From: Tolypocladium sp. Sup5 PDA-1
Taxonomy: Eukaryota; Ascomycota; Sordariomycetes; Hypocreales; Ophiocordycipitaceae
Direction: 5' to 3'
NCBI GenBank assembly: GCA_000750105.3
Contig: JPHH03000089.1
Location: forward strand, 1 to 64,000
DNA length: 64,000 nucleotides
Below the pieces are notes generated by a model. The model saw only the letters and a program-made list of their open reading frames with translations, had not been told where the DNA came from and did no database searches. Below are positions 1 to 11,904 of this stretch, one piece after another; positions within the stretch are counted from its first letter, which is position 1, and each line of letters starts with the position of its first letter. The position numbers and the translations under genes were made by a program.

Positions 1-103
1 GATCCAAGTTAAGGCGGGCCGGGTCCGTCGTGCGCGGCGTAGAGAGGGGCGTGAGGAGGGGCACGATGGGGGGCTTCTCGAAGCTGGCGATTCGCACGGG
101 GGG
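1..103. repeat. 103-bp near-copy of the nucleotide-sugar transporter 3' coding end
   Basis: These bases match 12003-12105 with one difference (g at 70, t at 12072). The 12003 copy lies inside the last exon of the nucleotide-sugar transporter and codes part of its cytoplasmic tail, so it is the likely parent. The copy starts exactly at a GATC at the window edge and ends in a run of 15 G (98-112), after which the sequences differ. It could be a genomic duplication or an assembly/library chimera at a contig end. An open frame on the minus strand (9-287) runs through the copy but its product was not recognised. Confidence 0.9.
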
Positions 104-673
104 GGGGGGGGGCACAGCTGCTCACCTCCGTCGGCGGGCTCGCAATGGCCACGGGCTGGCCAGGGCTCCGGGTCGCGGCCAGGGCCTTTTCCAGGCCGAA
201 GCCCGACGGGAACTTGCGCTGCCAGACTTGCTGAGGCATTTCGAGATTCGGTTTTCCGGATGAATTTGAGAAAATATTCCTGTGCAAGACGATGATGTGA
301 GTTGAAGGTTGAAAGCAGGGTGAATTGAGACAATTTAGAGAAACCCCAACGGCCGGGAGGTAACGTCACGTCGTATTGCTAAGCTTCGGGCCCACTCCAC
401 ACTACTCGCAGGAGCTCCACGAGGCTTTTACCATTTGGTGTTTAGCAGCAAAGATGCCTACATTGGATGATTTGAGGCGTCGCCAGACGTGACGACGCAG
501 ATTGACACTTCAGGTGGCTTTTGTTGTTACGGTCTGTGCAAGGGTCCATGTGAAAGTCCACTGGTGATCATTTAAACGACAGCTGGATATGTACCCATCA
601 ACTGAGTCCGGACTGCAGACAACCCGCCAAAGCCCCGACAAACGTGACACAAACGGCTCACAAGGGTTGAATC
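104..673. other. Intergenic, no gene recognised
   Basis: This stretch begins in a G homopolymer (98-112) that would be difficult to sequence reliably. It then runs as unremarkable sequence to the stop codon of the sugar transporter. No conserved protein or RNA signature was seen on either strand. Confidence 0.5.
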
Positions 674-2703
674 TCAAGCCGCCCTCTTCTCCGGCAGAGC
701 ATGCTCCTCATGAAGGGCCACCAGGTGCGCCTCCTTCTCCACCTGCTCGAGATCAATATGCGGAACCGCGTCGTCGCCGTCAAAGATGCGCGCAATCTCC
801 TCGAGGGTCGGGCCCTTGGTCTCGACATAGAAGAAGTAGACGAAGATGAGCTCGCAAAAGTTCCACAGCGTGTAGAAGAGCATAAAGTTCCAGTGGTGCG
901 GCAGGTTATCCCACGCCAGCTTGTTGGTTTGGCTTCAAGCATCTCTGTTAGCGTCCTGACTCAACGTAACCTTGGGTCTCGGAGCAACTCACTTTCCGAT
1001 GGTGAGAACTGCCATCACAGTAATGTTCATAATCACCATGCCTAAATGCCATTGCTTAGCTCAAAAATCAGTGTTATGAAACCCAATGGGGCACGCACCT
1101 TTGGCTCGCAGGTGGAAGGGCAGAATCTCGAGAGTGTAGGCCACGAGCAGGCCGGAAAAGCCAATGTCATAAAAGACGCCGAAAAGCCACACAAACGCAA
1201 TTTGGGCATATCCGGAACCGTCATTCGTGTACGTGATGCCGCCGTCAGGCGAGTCGGCAGTGGGCGGGGTGGGAACGCCAGAGTTCTCGTAAATCGCGCC
1301 GGTGATGGTCCAGCAGACGAAAGACAGGACCATGCCCGAGATGGCAGTCAGGAACAAGGGTCGACGCCCGACTTTGTCGACCGAGAGGGCAGCGGCTACG
1401 GATATGCAAAGGTCCATGATGGTCTTGCCGGCAGTCAACTAAAAACGAATGGACGGTCAGCGTCAGGGACGGGGTATCAGCATCGTGCAACCCAAAAACC
1501 TACAGCAAGCTTCTTGTTCTGCTCTGTGATACCGGCTCCCTCGTAGATGATGTCAATGTAGTTGGAAAAGAGGGCATTGCCCGAGTACTGCGAGATGATG
1601 CCGAGCGAAATGACAATGGCCAGTCTCCAGCGGTTTCCCTTGGTCCTGAAGAAGTCCAGGTAGCTGGTGGACCTCTTGGCACTGCGTTCGGTCTCGATGG
1701 TCTGTTTGATCTCGCGGTACTCGAAGAGCACAGTGGCGTTGTTGGCGTCGCCACCCCCGTGATGCTTGACGAGGACGGCCAGAGCCTCGTCCGATTTGTC
1801 CTTGTTGACAAGGAAACGGGGTGACTCGGGGACCCACCAAATGCCGACGAGCTGGATGATGGAGGGGACGGCCTGGATGAAGGTAATGGAGCGCCAGGAC
1901 CAGTCGTTGCTGATGGAGGCAGTGCCCCAGCCTATGACGGAGACCACTTCAAGAGTGTTAGAGCAAAGGCACCACAGCGGTGAAGCACCTGCAGAGACTT
2001 ACACAGGGACCCCAGGTTCCACAGGCAGTTGTAGACGGTTGTCAACGGACCACGATGCTGCGGGTGGCAAATCTCTGTCAGAAGCATGGGCGAGCAAATT
2101 TGAGAAAGCGAGTTGCCAAATCCGAGAACAAAGCGGCCGCCGATGTACACTGGCATATGTTAGCTTGAACAAGAAGACAAGAGCCAGCTAACCCGACAGC
2201 GTCCAGACTTACTCCCGTAGCCGGTGCAAAAGGTCGTGATGCAAGCACCGCCGATCATGATGACACAGCCAATCATAATGGTGGGCTTGCGGCCGAGGAT
2301 ATCTGCCATGTAAGGCGAAATGAAGTAGGAGACGATGGATCCGATGTTGTACATGTTGATCAGGATCCCGAGCTTGTTGGCGTCGGCGTACTCGGGGAAG
2401 AAGGCCTTCCACCTGTCCATTTGTTCTAGTCGACAGGTTAGTGATGAGTCCAGGTGTTGAAGCTGGCCGGGATTGCACCTAGGTAGACTTACGAGAAGTG
2501 TTTTGCAGCATGCCATCAAAACCCGTGGTTGCAGAGCCAATGAGCAAGAAGGTGCTTAGAAAGTATAGCTTGCGCAGGTGAGGCTCCTTGTACCAGGTTA
2601 CTTTCTCAAACCGAGGGGCCTCGGCACGGGCAATGTCGATGTTCTCTTCGACGTTGTGCTGGACCAAGTGCTTGGGAGCACGGGCAGATGCGAGTCCGAC
2701 CAT
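674..2703 (-). CDS. MFS sugar transporter (hexose/lactose-permease type)
   Basis: Predicted 12-TM plasma-membrane proton:sugar symporter of the MFS sugar porter family. Seven exons are inferred: 2703-2493, 2425-2213, 2149-2003, 1946-1504, 1438-1099, 1041-993 and 932-674. They sum to 1662 nt, giving 553 aa, the usual family length. Signatures in order are GRKP after TM2-3, an early-loop PESPRFL, DKVGRRPLFL after TM8 and a C-terminal VETKGPTLEEI. Donors are GT[AG]NGT-like, and reading phase is kept at all six junctions. The start is the first Met of exon 1, followed by a short charged cytoplasmic head. Substrate cannot be read from sequence; the closest look is to fungal lactose permease/hexose transporter-like proteins. 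The last exon is GC-rich and ends in an acidic-basic tail. Confidence 0.9.
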
Positions 2704-4920
2704 GATGGAGGTTGGTGTCTCGCCTCGGAGACAAGACTAGATGGACAAGTCTGGGATAGAAGAGGGCAAGAGTCAAGTGTTTGCCGTGAAGTAGCGGCAA
2801 CCTGCCGAGAGCCTGGGAGCGAGAGACGAGGCAGCAAATGTCCGACGGCAGAGGGGCGAAGGGGTCCCTTATATGATGGCGTGGTGTTGCAGTCGAGCAG
2901 ACGTAGACGAAGACGTTGGAATGGGATGCCCTCCAATGGACTGGGGTACCAAGTATCCTGTCTCCTCCCCAAGAGGATAAATCCAATATGGCCCGGAGAC
3001 GGCTGCCGGACGGCGAAGTGAGTGGCGGTCGGAGGTCTGGTCAAGAGGAGGAGGAAGAGCAAGAAAAGAGCCTGACGAGCACGCTCAGGACCGGCCTAGA
3101 CCCCGGGAGGAGGGCCAAGCAACCGGAAAGACGGGACGCTCCTCGCGCGCCTTCACGCCCGTCTTCACCTCGCTCGCTCAGGTCACACAGCCAGCCAACG
3201 TGCTTTGCGCGTCAGCTCGTGGTGAGAGCCGATACGGGGTCGGGGTCGGGGTCGGGGTCGTCCTGCAGGCGTCCACCAACGCCGGACCCAGCGAGACACG
3301 GGCACATTTGGTCAGCCACGCCTTCGCATATTAGCCGGAGAAGGAGAGTGAGCGTCCGAGGCAGTGAGCAGATGCAGGCAGGGGGGCATGTGGGCGTCGT
3401 TGGCCCCCCGGCCAGCCAGCGACGCTAGGGAGCAGGGAGGAGGAGAGGATGTTGGCTGGCTGGGCTGACATGTTTCGAAAGGCGAAAAGTTGGGGTAACA
3501 AGCTGCTGCTCGAGCTGGCAGCTGGCAGCGGTGCGGGGGTGGGGAAGATGCGTCCATCCCCAGGAATAGACGGGAGTTTGCATGTCCAGGCAATTGGGAC
3601 GAATTGGTGACTGCTGTTGGTTGCTGGCGTACGTGAAGTGGTAGACTGGTGAAGGCGGAGAGGAGTTGAAAGGTTTACAAGAACGCGCTTCCATCTTCGC
3701 CGCTTCGTGCCTTCCAGTTACCCCAAGTCACTGTCAGCGACGACCAGACGGGCTGGCACGTACAGCTGGTAATAGTACTCCGTACAGCTGGAAGAAAGCA
3801 ACCAGCAAAGAACTCAATCAACCATGACGAAATCTTGAGCAATCCGTATTATCCAAGCCACGCCCACGCACCGTGAACCATCCATCAACCCCCTTCCAGA
3901 GCCTCCATCTCCTGAGAAACCGCCCCGACTTTAGCCAAAATGCAACCCGCACCGCGTCCTCCCCATCGCCGTTCAACCGGCCGTTTCCTTCACACCAATC
4001 AACGCGTCGAGCATCCTGCTCTTCCGTCCCGAACTGGCAAGGAAAAAAAAACAGCAACTGGACGTGAGCGCAGGAAAATGAACGTGGGGAGGAGGGGGTG
4101 CGCGGGATCAATAGTCTTGGTCTTTGCCTCTGCGATATTACCCGCGAGAAGCTGAGATGCGACATCCGAAAACTCATGCCTCTCCTTACTACCTCGGCCC
4201 TGGCGCGACGCAACGCAACGCACGCGACAAGGGGCCGTGATAGCCTCATGTCCAGCCCGGCTCCCGTGCCGTTCACCCCAGCACCGGATGTCAGGCCCGA
4301 CGAGAACGCTTCACCGTCCGTGGCGCTCCATCGAGTCCATTCCGCCATGCTCCCTGGCCTGCCACGCCGAGGTGATGCCGTGCCACAGCACCCGTACGGA
4401 TACCTGCTGAGCCATTGGACCTGCACGGCAGGGCACACCAAAGCCCCATCCCCAGATCTCCCCGGATGCCCACCATCACCATCGAGTAGACACTCTATTT
4501 GCTGGATCCCCAGACGCAGAGCTGCAGCTCCCCGCACCCCTGCTTTGGGACCGCTCCGTCGGGCCGCACAGCCGGCACCTAGGGGCACCCAGGGGCACCG
4601 CAAGACTCCCACACCGTGAGTCGGGAGTTGTCACGAGGGAAAAGCGAGCTGTGATCAGAGCAGCTGGGCAATCAAGTGCCAGTCTAACGGTCGCATTTCC
4701 GTGTCTACCTAATGTCGCTGGAGTCTATTCGACCATGCCATCCTCCACCAGTCTGCGTCATGGCACTGTTCCACCCAAATAGCCCAGATACATCTAGCCT
4801 CTCCTTGTCGACCAAGATCTTCCTCGTATCTGTACAGGCCCATCTGTAGCTTCCCTGACACAGCACCGCCAGAGCACCACATCATCTCCTATGGCACAGC
4901 AAATATGCATCCACGCACCG
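2704..4920. other. Long intergenic region upstream of the sugar transporter
   Basis: About 2.2 kb of GC-rich sequence holds the transporter promoter and the 3' flank of the dynamin gene. Open frames on both strands (for example 3818-4612 minus and 4098-4619 plus) give low-complexity Pro/Arg/Ser-rich products with no recognisable domain, so none is called. A hexanucleotide tract of GGGGTC units lies at about 3236-3260. Confidence 0.5.
3236..3260. repeat. (GGGGTC)n tract
   Basis: Four uninterrupted G4 runs are separated by TC, about 530 bp upstream of the sugar transporter start. The spacing is compatible with a G-quadruplex on the plus strand. A related tract of GGGATC units lies near 13814-13832. 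Confidence 0.8.
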
Positions 4921-7876
4921 TCACACTTCTTCCACCATGTCAACCTCCATCGCCGTGCGAGACGCGGGCTGCGTACTCTGCTCATCACCCTCCAGACCCT
5001 CCGCGCCGCGCGACGCTCCACGTCCCGACTCCAGCTGTTCGATGCTGGCCAGCGCCTTGTCAAACTTCAGCTTCTCCAGCTTCAGCATCTCGCGCTTGGT
5101 CGCCGTTTGTTCGTCCTCCTCCATGAGCCTCTCGTAAACGCTCTGCGCGTTCGGGCTGCGGAGGCCAAGCTTTTCCTCCAGGTAGGTTGGCAGCTTCCGT
5201 CGGATGGCCGGTATCATCCGGCAAAGGATCCGTTGCGACACCGCGTCCGCGAATCGCAAGGCCGCGAGGCGATAGTACCCCCTAACGTACGCAACGACCT
5301 CGAGTTCTCGTACGAACTGGTCAGGACCGAGTTTGACAATCTCGGCCTCGCGGCGCTTGGAGTCCTGCACTCGTTTCTCCTCCGTCATCTCGTTCCACTG
5401 GCCCAGAGGCCGTATCGCAAACCCCGCGGCTTCCATGCGCATGTTGTGGCGGAACCGCGTCAACACAATATGCTCGTCATCGCGATACTGCTTGAACGAT
5501 TCCTCGTTGAACGTCAAGAGCCGCTCCCTTTCGTCGTTGTAGAGCCCAAGAAGAGCAGCTTCGGTCTCCTTGCGATGCTCTTCGAGACACTTGCGTACAT
5601 GCCTCTTCGCCTCTGGGTAAATGAACCTCTTTTTGAGGCCCTCAAGAGCCTGGCCCAAGGTGGCATCAAGTTCTGACTGGAGGTCCTTCATGGTCTGCTT
5701 GATGAAGGCATTCATCGGGTCGTTCCACGGCTCAACAGCTAGCTTGACCAAATCGACATAGACCTCGTCCGAGATACGGTCAGGCATCCCGGCTTTGGTC
5801 TTAGCCTGCATCTCCTCACGCACCTGTCGCAGGGTGCGGAATCCACGCCCAATTGTGGCGAACTTGGTGAACGGCTCTGGCAGCAACGCCCTTTTGGCGG
5901 ACGGTGGTTGAGAGCTGCCGGGTGCACGTGAGCCTTCCTCGGGCTTGATGTGGCCATTAGGGGCTGGAGCGCCGTTCGTCGATCCTTCAAATCTCAGACG
6001 CTTAGACGGGGTCCCCAGCGAGGCCGGGGCATGGCGCTTGCCAGTCGGCGTATTGGCAATCGACAGAGTGTCTGATTCGTCATCCGAGATGTCAATCGTG
6101 GGATGGTCCGTCCTATCCTTAAGGGTGAACTTTGGCTTAATCTCCAAAAGGCAATCGCGGAAGTTACGCGGCAAGACGTTGAAGTGTGTCATAAACTGAT
6201 CCATCTTTGCACGGGCAATGTCCGCAAAGGTCATGAGACCGGTCTGGATTTCCAGTTCGACGTTCTCGGGCAGCTCGGGGAGATTGGCCAGTTGCTTGGT
6301 GATCTTATCGAGGTGAAGCTTCACCGTGTGCTTGATGTTTGGCAGGCTATCGATGTTAGTGCTCCGTAACTCCAAGAGGACTCATGAACAAGATGGGGCT
6401 CACCTTTTGGCAAACTCTTCTCCAAGTCTCTCCGATAAGAAGGCCTTGAGTTTCTCGACGCCGCATCTATCGGAGAACTGATGGAAGTCCTCCGGCCAGT
6501 CCTCGAAGCTATGGTCTTCGAACACGTGCTCTTCCCATTTCTTCAACTCCTCCAAGTCCTTCTCTTGAGGGCGAGATGTAATGAAGTACCCCAGACCAGT
6601 CTGGTGGGTGTCTCCCTTCATAATGGTCAACCACTGATCGTGGTTACTTGTACCACCCTTGGGCAAGAGGTCGGCCTTGGTGAGCACGCCAATGGTCCGG
6701 CTAGAGGCGCCGAGTCTTCGCGTCAGGCCAAAGGTAGCGGAGTTTTCAGCGTCGCTATTCATCGGCATCGAGCAGATTATTATAGCAGACGGATGCGACA
6801 TATACGCGCTGGAGAGGTTGCGGACGACGTTGACCAGATAGTCGTCTCTCGCATCTGCAGGGTTCTGAAAGATACCCGGCATGTCGTAGAATGATAGATC
6901 AGGTAGGCCAGGCCCTTTGATCTCGAGGGCGACGATGTTGGGGGAAAACTTCGCGACCGTCTCCTCGGCCGCCTTTGCAATCGGCGTGTTGGTTGCGATG
7001 CTGCCGGAGCCCGGGACGAACAGTCCGTGATGCTTTTCGTCATTGAGTATAGCAATCTGGGCCCAGCGAAGAACGTCTTCGATCTCGCTCTTGTCATGCA
7101 TCGACTTGAACTCGTGGACAGCCGTGGAGGGCAGCTTTCGCCAAGGGAAGAACGGATCTCGGTCAGTGACGTCCGATTCGTTGATGGTGCGATCCGACGG
7201 AGGCTTGTACGAATATTCCTTCCGAAGCCAGACTCGGCAAGACCACTCGGTGTGGCGGGAAACGCGGATATGAAGAGGGCACCTTGTGCAGGTACCTTCA
7301 CTTCGAGGCAGGTCAAGGTTCGCGAGACCAGACATGAGGCTAGACTTGCCAGCGGACTGGTCGCCAACGAGGACGAGCTCCGGAAGCTGCACATCATGCG
7401 ACACGCCCAGCTGCTGAAGTTCGCCGAGAGTGTCGTTGCACTCTTTGAGCTTCTTTCCAATGTCTTGAAAAGAGGTGTGGAAGAAGCTCTCCTCCGCGTT
7501 GGGGACACTGGTTGGGCTGGCGACGCCAGCGGCAGCGGCCCCATTCTGACGCACTCGCACTTCCGTCATCAGCGGCTCTGGCTCCGTAATACGCTCGCTA
7601 GGCGCCGCTGTCGAGTTTAGTTAGCTACGGTGCTCACAAGAAAGAAGGGGAATGGGACTTGCGAGCGTTAGATCTGCCGAGACGGGCGAGGGACTGGGCC
7701 CCGGGATTTCGTGTGGAGGTGTAGAATTCGCTGGACTCCTCCTCCGAGTCCTCAGCTCTGGCACCACCGGCTGCTTCCGAGACTCTGGGGCTATCTGGGT
7801 CGGGCTTGACGATGGGGTGTCCGCGCTGCCGACTCTTTCGAACAGCGCGGCCATTAGTTTCGACTGCTCCCGGCAT
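4921..7876 (-). CDS. Dynamin-family GTPase with disordered insert
   Basis: Large GTPase of the dynamin/Mx-like superfamily. Three exons are inferred: 7876-7638, 7597-6404 and 6346-4921 (952 aa). The first donor could instead be at 7659, which shortens the protein by 7 aa and keeps frame. The G domain shows GDQSAGKSS (P-loop, around residue 160), a later DMPG switch-II motif and TKAD (G4). The stalk follows, then a C-terminal GED-like helix (VYERLMEEDE onward). Between the stalk halves is a Ser/Pro/acidic segment with basic clusters (GKRH, SKRLRF) that could be a nuclear localisation signal. Mx-like dynamins of this layout are common in filamentous fungi but poorly characterised, and the cellular role is not known from sequence. 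The gene is divergent from the pyrophosphorylase gene at 9320. Confidence 0.88.
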
Positions 7877-9319
7877 GGTGGATCCACTGCCTGAGGCCGC
7901 AAAGGTTGGATGGTAGAGTTGCACTCTTGCACGCTTGCAAATTTCCAAGTTGTGCAGTTGCCGAGTGCAGGCTGTGATGATGAATGGTACAGGACGAAAG
8001 AAGGCTCCAAGGGACGAAACAGCAGGGTATCTGAGAAGAGAGTGCCAACACACGAGAAGACAACACGATAAGACAGGAGTCAGGCTGCAAAGTGCAGAAG
8101 ATGCGGGCAGAGTAGTGAAAGAGAGGGAGTGAAGAAGGTTGAGGAGAGGAATGCGAGGTGAGGTGAGTGAGGTGAAAGGTGAAGGGTCGGGTGCCTCGCC
8201 AGTGGCCTGGGAGAAGAAAAGGGTGTGGGCGCTGAGCACCTTGGGCTCAGAGAAACACACCTCGCGGATAGCAACTGGTAGGCCAACGGCGGCTGCCTGC
8301 CAGCTGGCACGGCAACGGGGGAGTGAATGCGCAGTGCAGGCCTTGAAATCACCGTCGTGACCGGTATATAGTGCCTTTGGCGATCAAAAGTCGAGATTGA
8401 CAGGATTTGAATGCAGTGGGAGTTGTCAAAGTAATTGGCCGTTAGCAAAAGTTAATGGTTGATGGAGTTGACAGGGTGAGTCGCGGCGTGGTCTTGGCAG
8501 GGGTAGAAATTCAGGTGGCTGGGGTGCCGGTCACTGCGACTGAAGAGGTGCCGAGCAGGTGCCGTCACAGCCTTGTGAGCCCACAGCCAACCAGCCATAA
8601 CGGACTGGCGACTCTTGAGAAGAAGAGAGAAGTGTGTTTGCCAAACTGAACCGACGGGCTTCGTAGACGCAGCCTGCCTGCTCAGCATCTCTGCCGTAAC
8701 TTGACAAACCACTCGGGTCCTGGAGTACGGTGCTCTAAACATGGAGACACGGCAAACACGACTGCCACGATTTTACAATGCGTGTTTGAAGACCATCCAC
8801 GGTTAACGCTGCGTACCTTATGCACGCGACATGTATTGGCCCAGGTGCCAGCGCAACTGTGATTCCAGATTCACTCGAGCATCCCGTGTTAGTGCCTTTC
8901 TGCCAGTGAGTGAGGCTCTCGGTGAGCGGGCCTGGCGCACGGCTGCAGCCGCCATCGCTTAATCGCATAATACCTTACGAGTACTGTTCCGCTGGACCCC
9001 TGGGCGTCTGCGCCGACGTTCCGCACCCATGGCACGCAGCCAGCATCCACCGCTCATCTCCCCGCGCCACACCGAACCCAACCGCCAGCTTGGCCCCACG
9101 ACTTGGACTTTGACAGATATTCCCGATTCCACGATACGAGGCGACAACGCGCCCTACTACCAGCTTTTCTCGGCGACGAGCACCAAGGCAGCAGCAGCGT
9201 CGCAACTGCGAATCCCCCTTGAACCCGCTCGGCTCTCCCGCTTGCGCCATCCATCGCCCTCTCCATCCTCTCGCGGAGCTCTCCCTCGACGTCGCTGACC
9301 CCTCCAAACCATCACCGCC
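7877..9319. promoter_or_regulatory. Divergent promoter region, dynamin / GDP-mannose pyrophosphorylase
   Basis: This is 1.4 kb between two start codons facing away from each other, so it should hold both promoters and 5' leaders. Short open frames on either strand (for example 7634-8260 minus, upstream of the dynamin Met, and 9029-9298 plus) have no recognisable products. No specific binding site is claimed. Confidence 0.5.
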
Positions 9320-10936
9320 ATGTCCCTCCTGGTGCCCATGACGCACCGTCCCAAGGACCAGGGCGCCACAAAGGCCGTCATTCTGGTAAGACTCAATTGG
9401 CCTCTGCTGGGCTTCAATGCTTGATCCATCTGCCATTATGCCGCTCGTCCAGCGTCCGTTTGCTCCTGTTGGCGGGCGAGGACGGGGGCACATCTGGCTC
9501 CCATCCCTTGACTGTGCATACCCATCACCTACATCACCACCACCACCACCAGCAACTGACAAACTCTCCTCGTTCAGGTCGGCGGCCCCTCTCGCGGCAC
9601 CCGCTTCCGCCCCCTCTCGCTCGACCTCCCCAAGCCCCTCTTCGAGGTCGCCGGCCACCCTATCATCTGGCACTGCCTCTCCTCCATCGCCCGCGTCCCC
9701 AACAAGCTCATCCAGGAGGTCTACATCATCGGCTACTACGACGAGTCCGTCTTCCGCGACTTCATCAAGGACTCGGCCAAGGAGTTCCCCTCCATCACCA
9801 TCCGCTACCTGCGCGAGTACCAGGCCCTCGGCACCGCCGGCGGCCTGTACCACTTCCGCGATGCCATCCTCAAGGGCCGCCCCGAGCGCCTCTTCGTCCT
9901 CAACGCCGACGTCTGCTGCTCCTTCCCCCTCGCCGAGATGCTGAAGCTCTTCATCGAGCGCGACGCCGAGGCCGTCATCCTCGGCACCCGCGTCAGCGAC
10001 GACGCCGCCTCCAACTTTGGCTGCATCGTCTCCGACGCCCACACCCGCCGCGTCCTGCACTACGTCGAGAAGCCCGAGTCGCACATCAGCAACCTCATCA
10101 ACTGCGGCGTCTATCTCTTCTCCACCGACTCCATCTTCCCGTCCATCAAGTCGGCCATCAAGCGCCGCCTCGACCGCCCCGCGCGCCTTGTCTCCTACCC
10201 GTCCTCCGAGAACCTCGACAGCTACAACATCCCTGCCACGCGGGGTGGCGGCGACGACGAGGACGACGAGGGCCGCAAGAACGAGGTCATCCGCCTCGAG
10301 CAGGACATCCTCGGTGACATGGCGGACAGCAAGCAGTTCTACGTTTACGAGACCAAGGACTTCTGGCGCCAGATCAAGACGGCCGGCTCCGCCGTGCCCG
10401 CCAACGCGCTGTACCTGCAAAAGGCGTGGCAGACGTCGAGCACCGAGCTTGCCCAGCCCAGCGCCAACATCGTGCCCCCCGTCTTCATCCACCCCACGGC
10501 GCAGGTCCACCCCACGGCCAAGCTCGGCCCCAACGTGAGCATCGGCCCGCGCGTGACCATCGGCGCGGGCGTCCGTGTCAAGGAGAGCGTCGTCCTCGAG
10601 GACTGCGATATCAAGCACGACGCCTGCGTGCTGTACTCGATCATTGGCTGGGGCAGCCGCGTGGGTGCCTGGGCGCGCGTCGAGGGCACGCCCACGCCCG
10701 TGGGCAGCCACTCGACGAGCATCATCAAGAACGGCGTCAAGGTGCAGAGCATCACCATCCTGGGCAAGGATTGCGGCGTCGGCGACGAGGTGCGCGTGCA
10801 AAACTGCATCTGCCTGCCGTACAAGGAGCTGAAGCGGGTAAGCCCCCTTTTTTCCTGCAATCATACCGCCCCCCCTTCCATGTGGGCATATACTAACCGC
10901 GCCTCATAGGATGTTGCCAACGAAGTCATCATGTAA
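9320..10936 (+). CDS. Mannose-1-phosphate guanylyltransferase, GMPPA-like
   Basis: Nucleotidyltransferase that makes, or regulates making of, GDP-mannose from mannose-1-phosphate and GTP; cytosolic, feeding cell-wall mannan, N-glycans and GPI anchors. Three exons: 9320-9385, 9578-10837 and 10910-10936 (450 aa). The sugar-nucleotide loop is GGPSRGTRFRPLS, with LPKPL following. The C-terminal half is a left-handed beta helix of hexapeptide repeats (HPTA, GPNV, GPRV and so on) and ends VANEVIM. The length and the acidic Gly/Asp insert before the helix fit the alpha (regulatory) paralogue rather than the shorter catalytic GMPPB. Intron 3 has a clean TACTAAC branch point. Intron 1 is long (192 nt) and holds a CAC repeat. 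The tail-to-tail neighbour is a nucleotide-sugar transporter. Confidence 0.93.
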
Positions 10937-11904
10937 TCCAGCTCCGGTTGTGTGTTGTCCAGCGAGAAAGTGCGGAGTATTAGAACTTAGGGCTGTTTTC
11001 ATTTCACAAAAGGAAGTTTATCTGGTCGGCGGGAATGTCGTTTTACAATACGGTAGCTTAGTAGCGGCTACGTTGCAGCATCTCTTGTGCCCCGAAGACG
11101 TAATATATCTAGTCACAACTCCTACTTCCCAAACCGCAAGTCAACATCGATTGATGAACTCGCGGTAGAAAAGAGCTTCATTTCTGTAACCCCCGCGAAG
11201 AAGAGCCGCGTCCCGATGCCGTCTACTCAAATATATTGAGTCTTACTATTTTGTCGAGTTGCGTGACGGGACCGCGATGGCAGCGAGCCACTCTGGCCCC
11301 CGGCATTGAACCCCCCCCCCTCTTTACAGCGTCCCCTGCGCATGCGGAAACCCCTTGGCCGAGCTGCGAAGCTTCATGCCCCGGCAGATGATGTACCGCC
11401 CCTGGTCGCAGCAGTCGCAGCTCTGGCGCGGAAGCCCGACCGCGAGCACGACGCGGTCCGTCCCCCGGCGCGAGGCCACGCTTCCATCTTCGGCGGCGAG
11501 CAAATCTCGTAAGTCATCGCAGCAGCAGACGCTATCTTCTCAGGATGGAGACAACACCACCCTGATGGGTGGTGTTGTATACGTGTTTGTAGGTAGTAAG
11601 ACCCATAATATTACACGCTGTCTACGACCTACCCCCGTTTCCCTCGGCGGTTTAAGATCAAGTATCGTTGTTGCGTCTATATTGTTGCTACACGTGCAGT
11701 GCATTGCTCTCTCGTGCCGTCTACTGATCACATGTCCATCCCTCACCGACCGAGATGTTACTTCGTCCAAGTCATGCTCGCCGAACATCAAATGCGCATC
11801 CCAGCTCTTCAACCCGCGGTCCGCCCGCTTATATAACCATTGGTATCTTATTCCAGACATTTACTCCCAGATCTTTCCGGCCCCGAACCTGAGCCACGCC
11901 CCGC
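10937..11904. other. Tail-to-tail intergenic region
   Basis: It holds the 3' ends of two convergent genes. AT-rich patches (around 11100 and 11230) may carry polyadenylation signals. The frame at 11355-12014 plus gives no recognisable product and overlaps the transporter antisense. Nothing else was seen. Confidence 0.5.

Noticed and set aside
3818..4619. Overlapping frames of 264 (minus) and 173 (plus) codons upstream of the sugar transporter
   Set aside because: Neither has a domain, signal peptide or intron context; two overlapping frames on opposite strands in GC-rich DNA are expected by chance.
8975..10864. 629-codon open frame antisense to the GDP-mannose pyrophosphorylase gene
   Set aside because: Its product is Ala/Asp/Val/Gly-rich with no domain; it mirrors the strong third-position GC bias of the real gene on the other strand.
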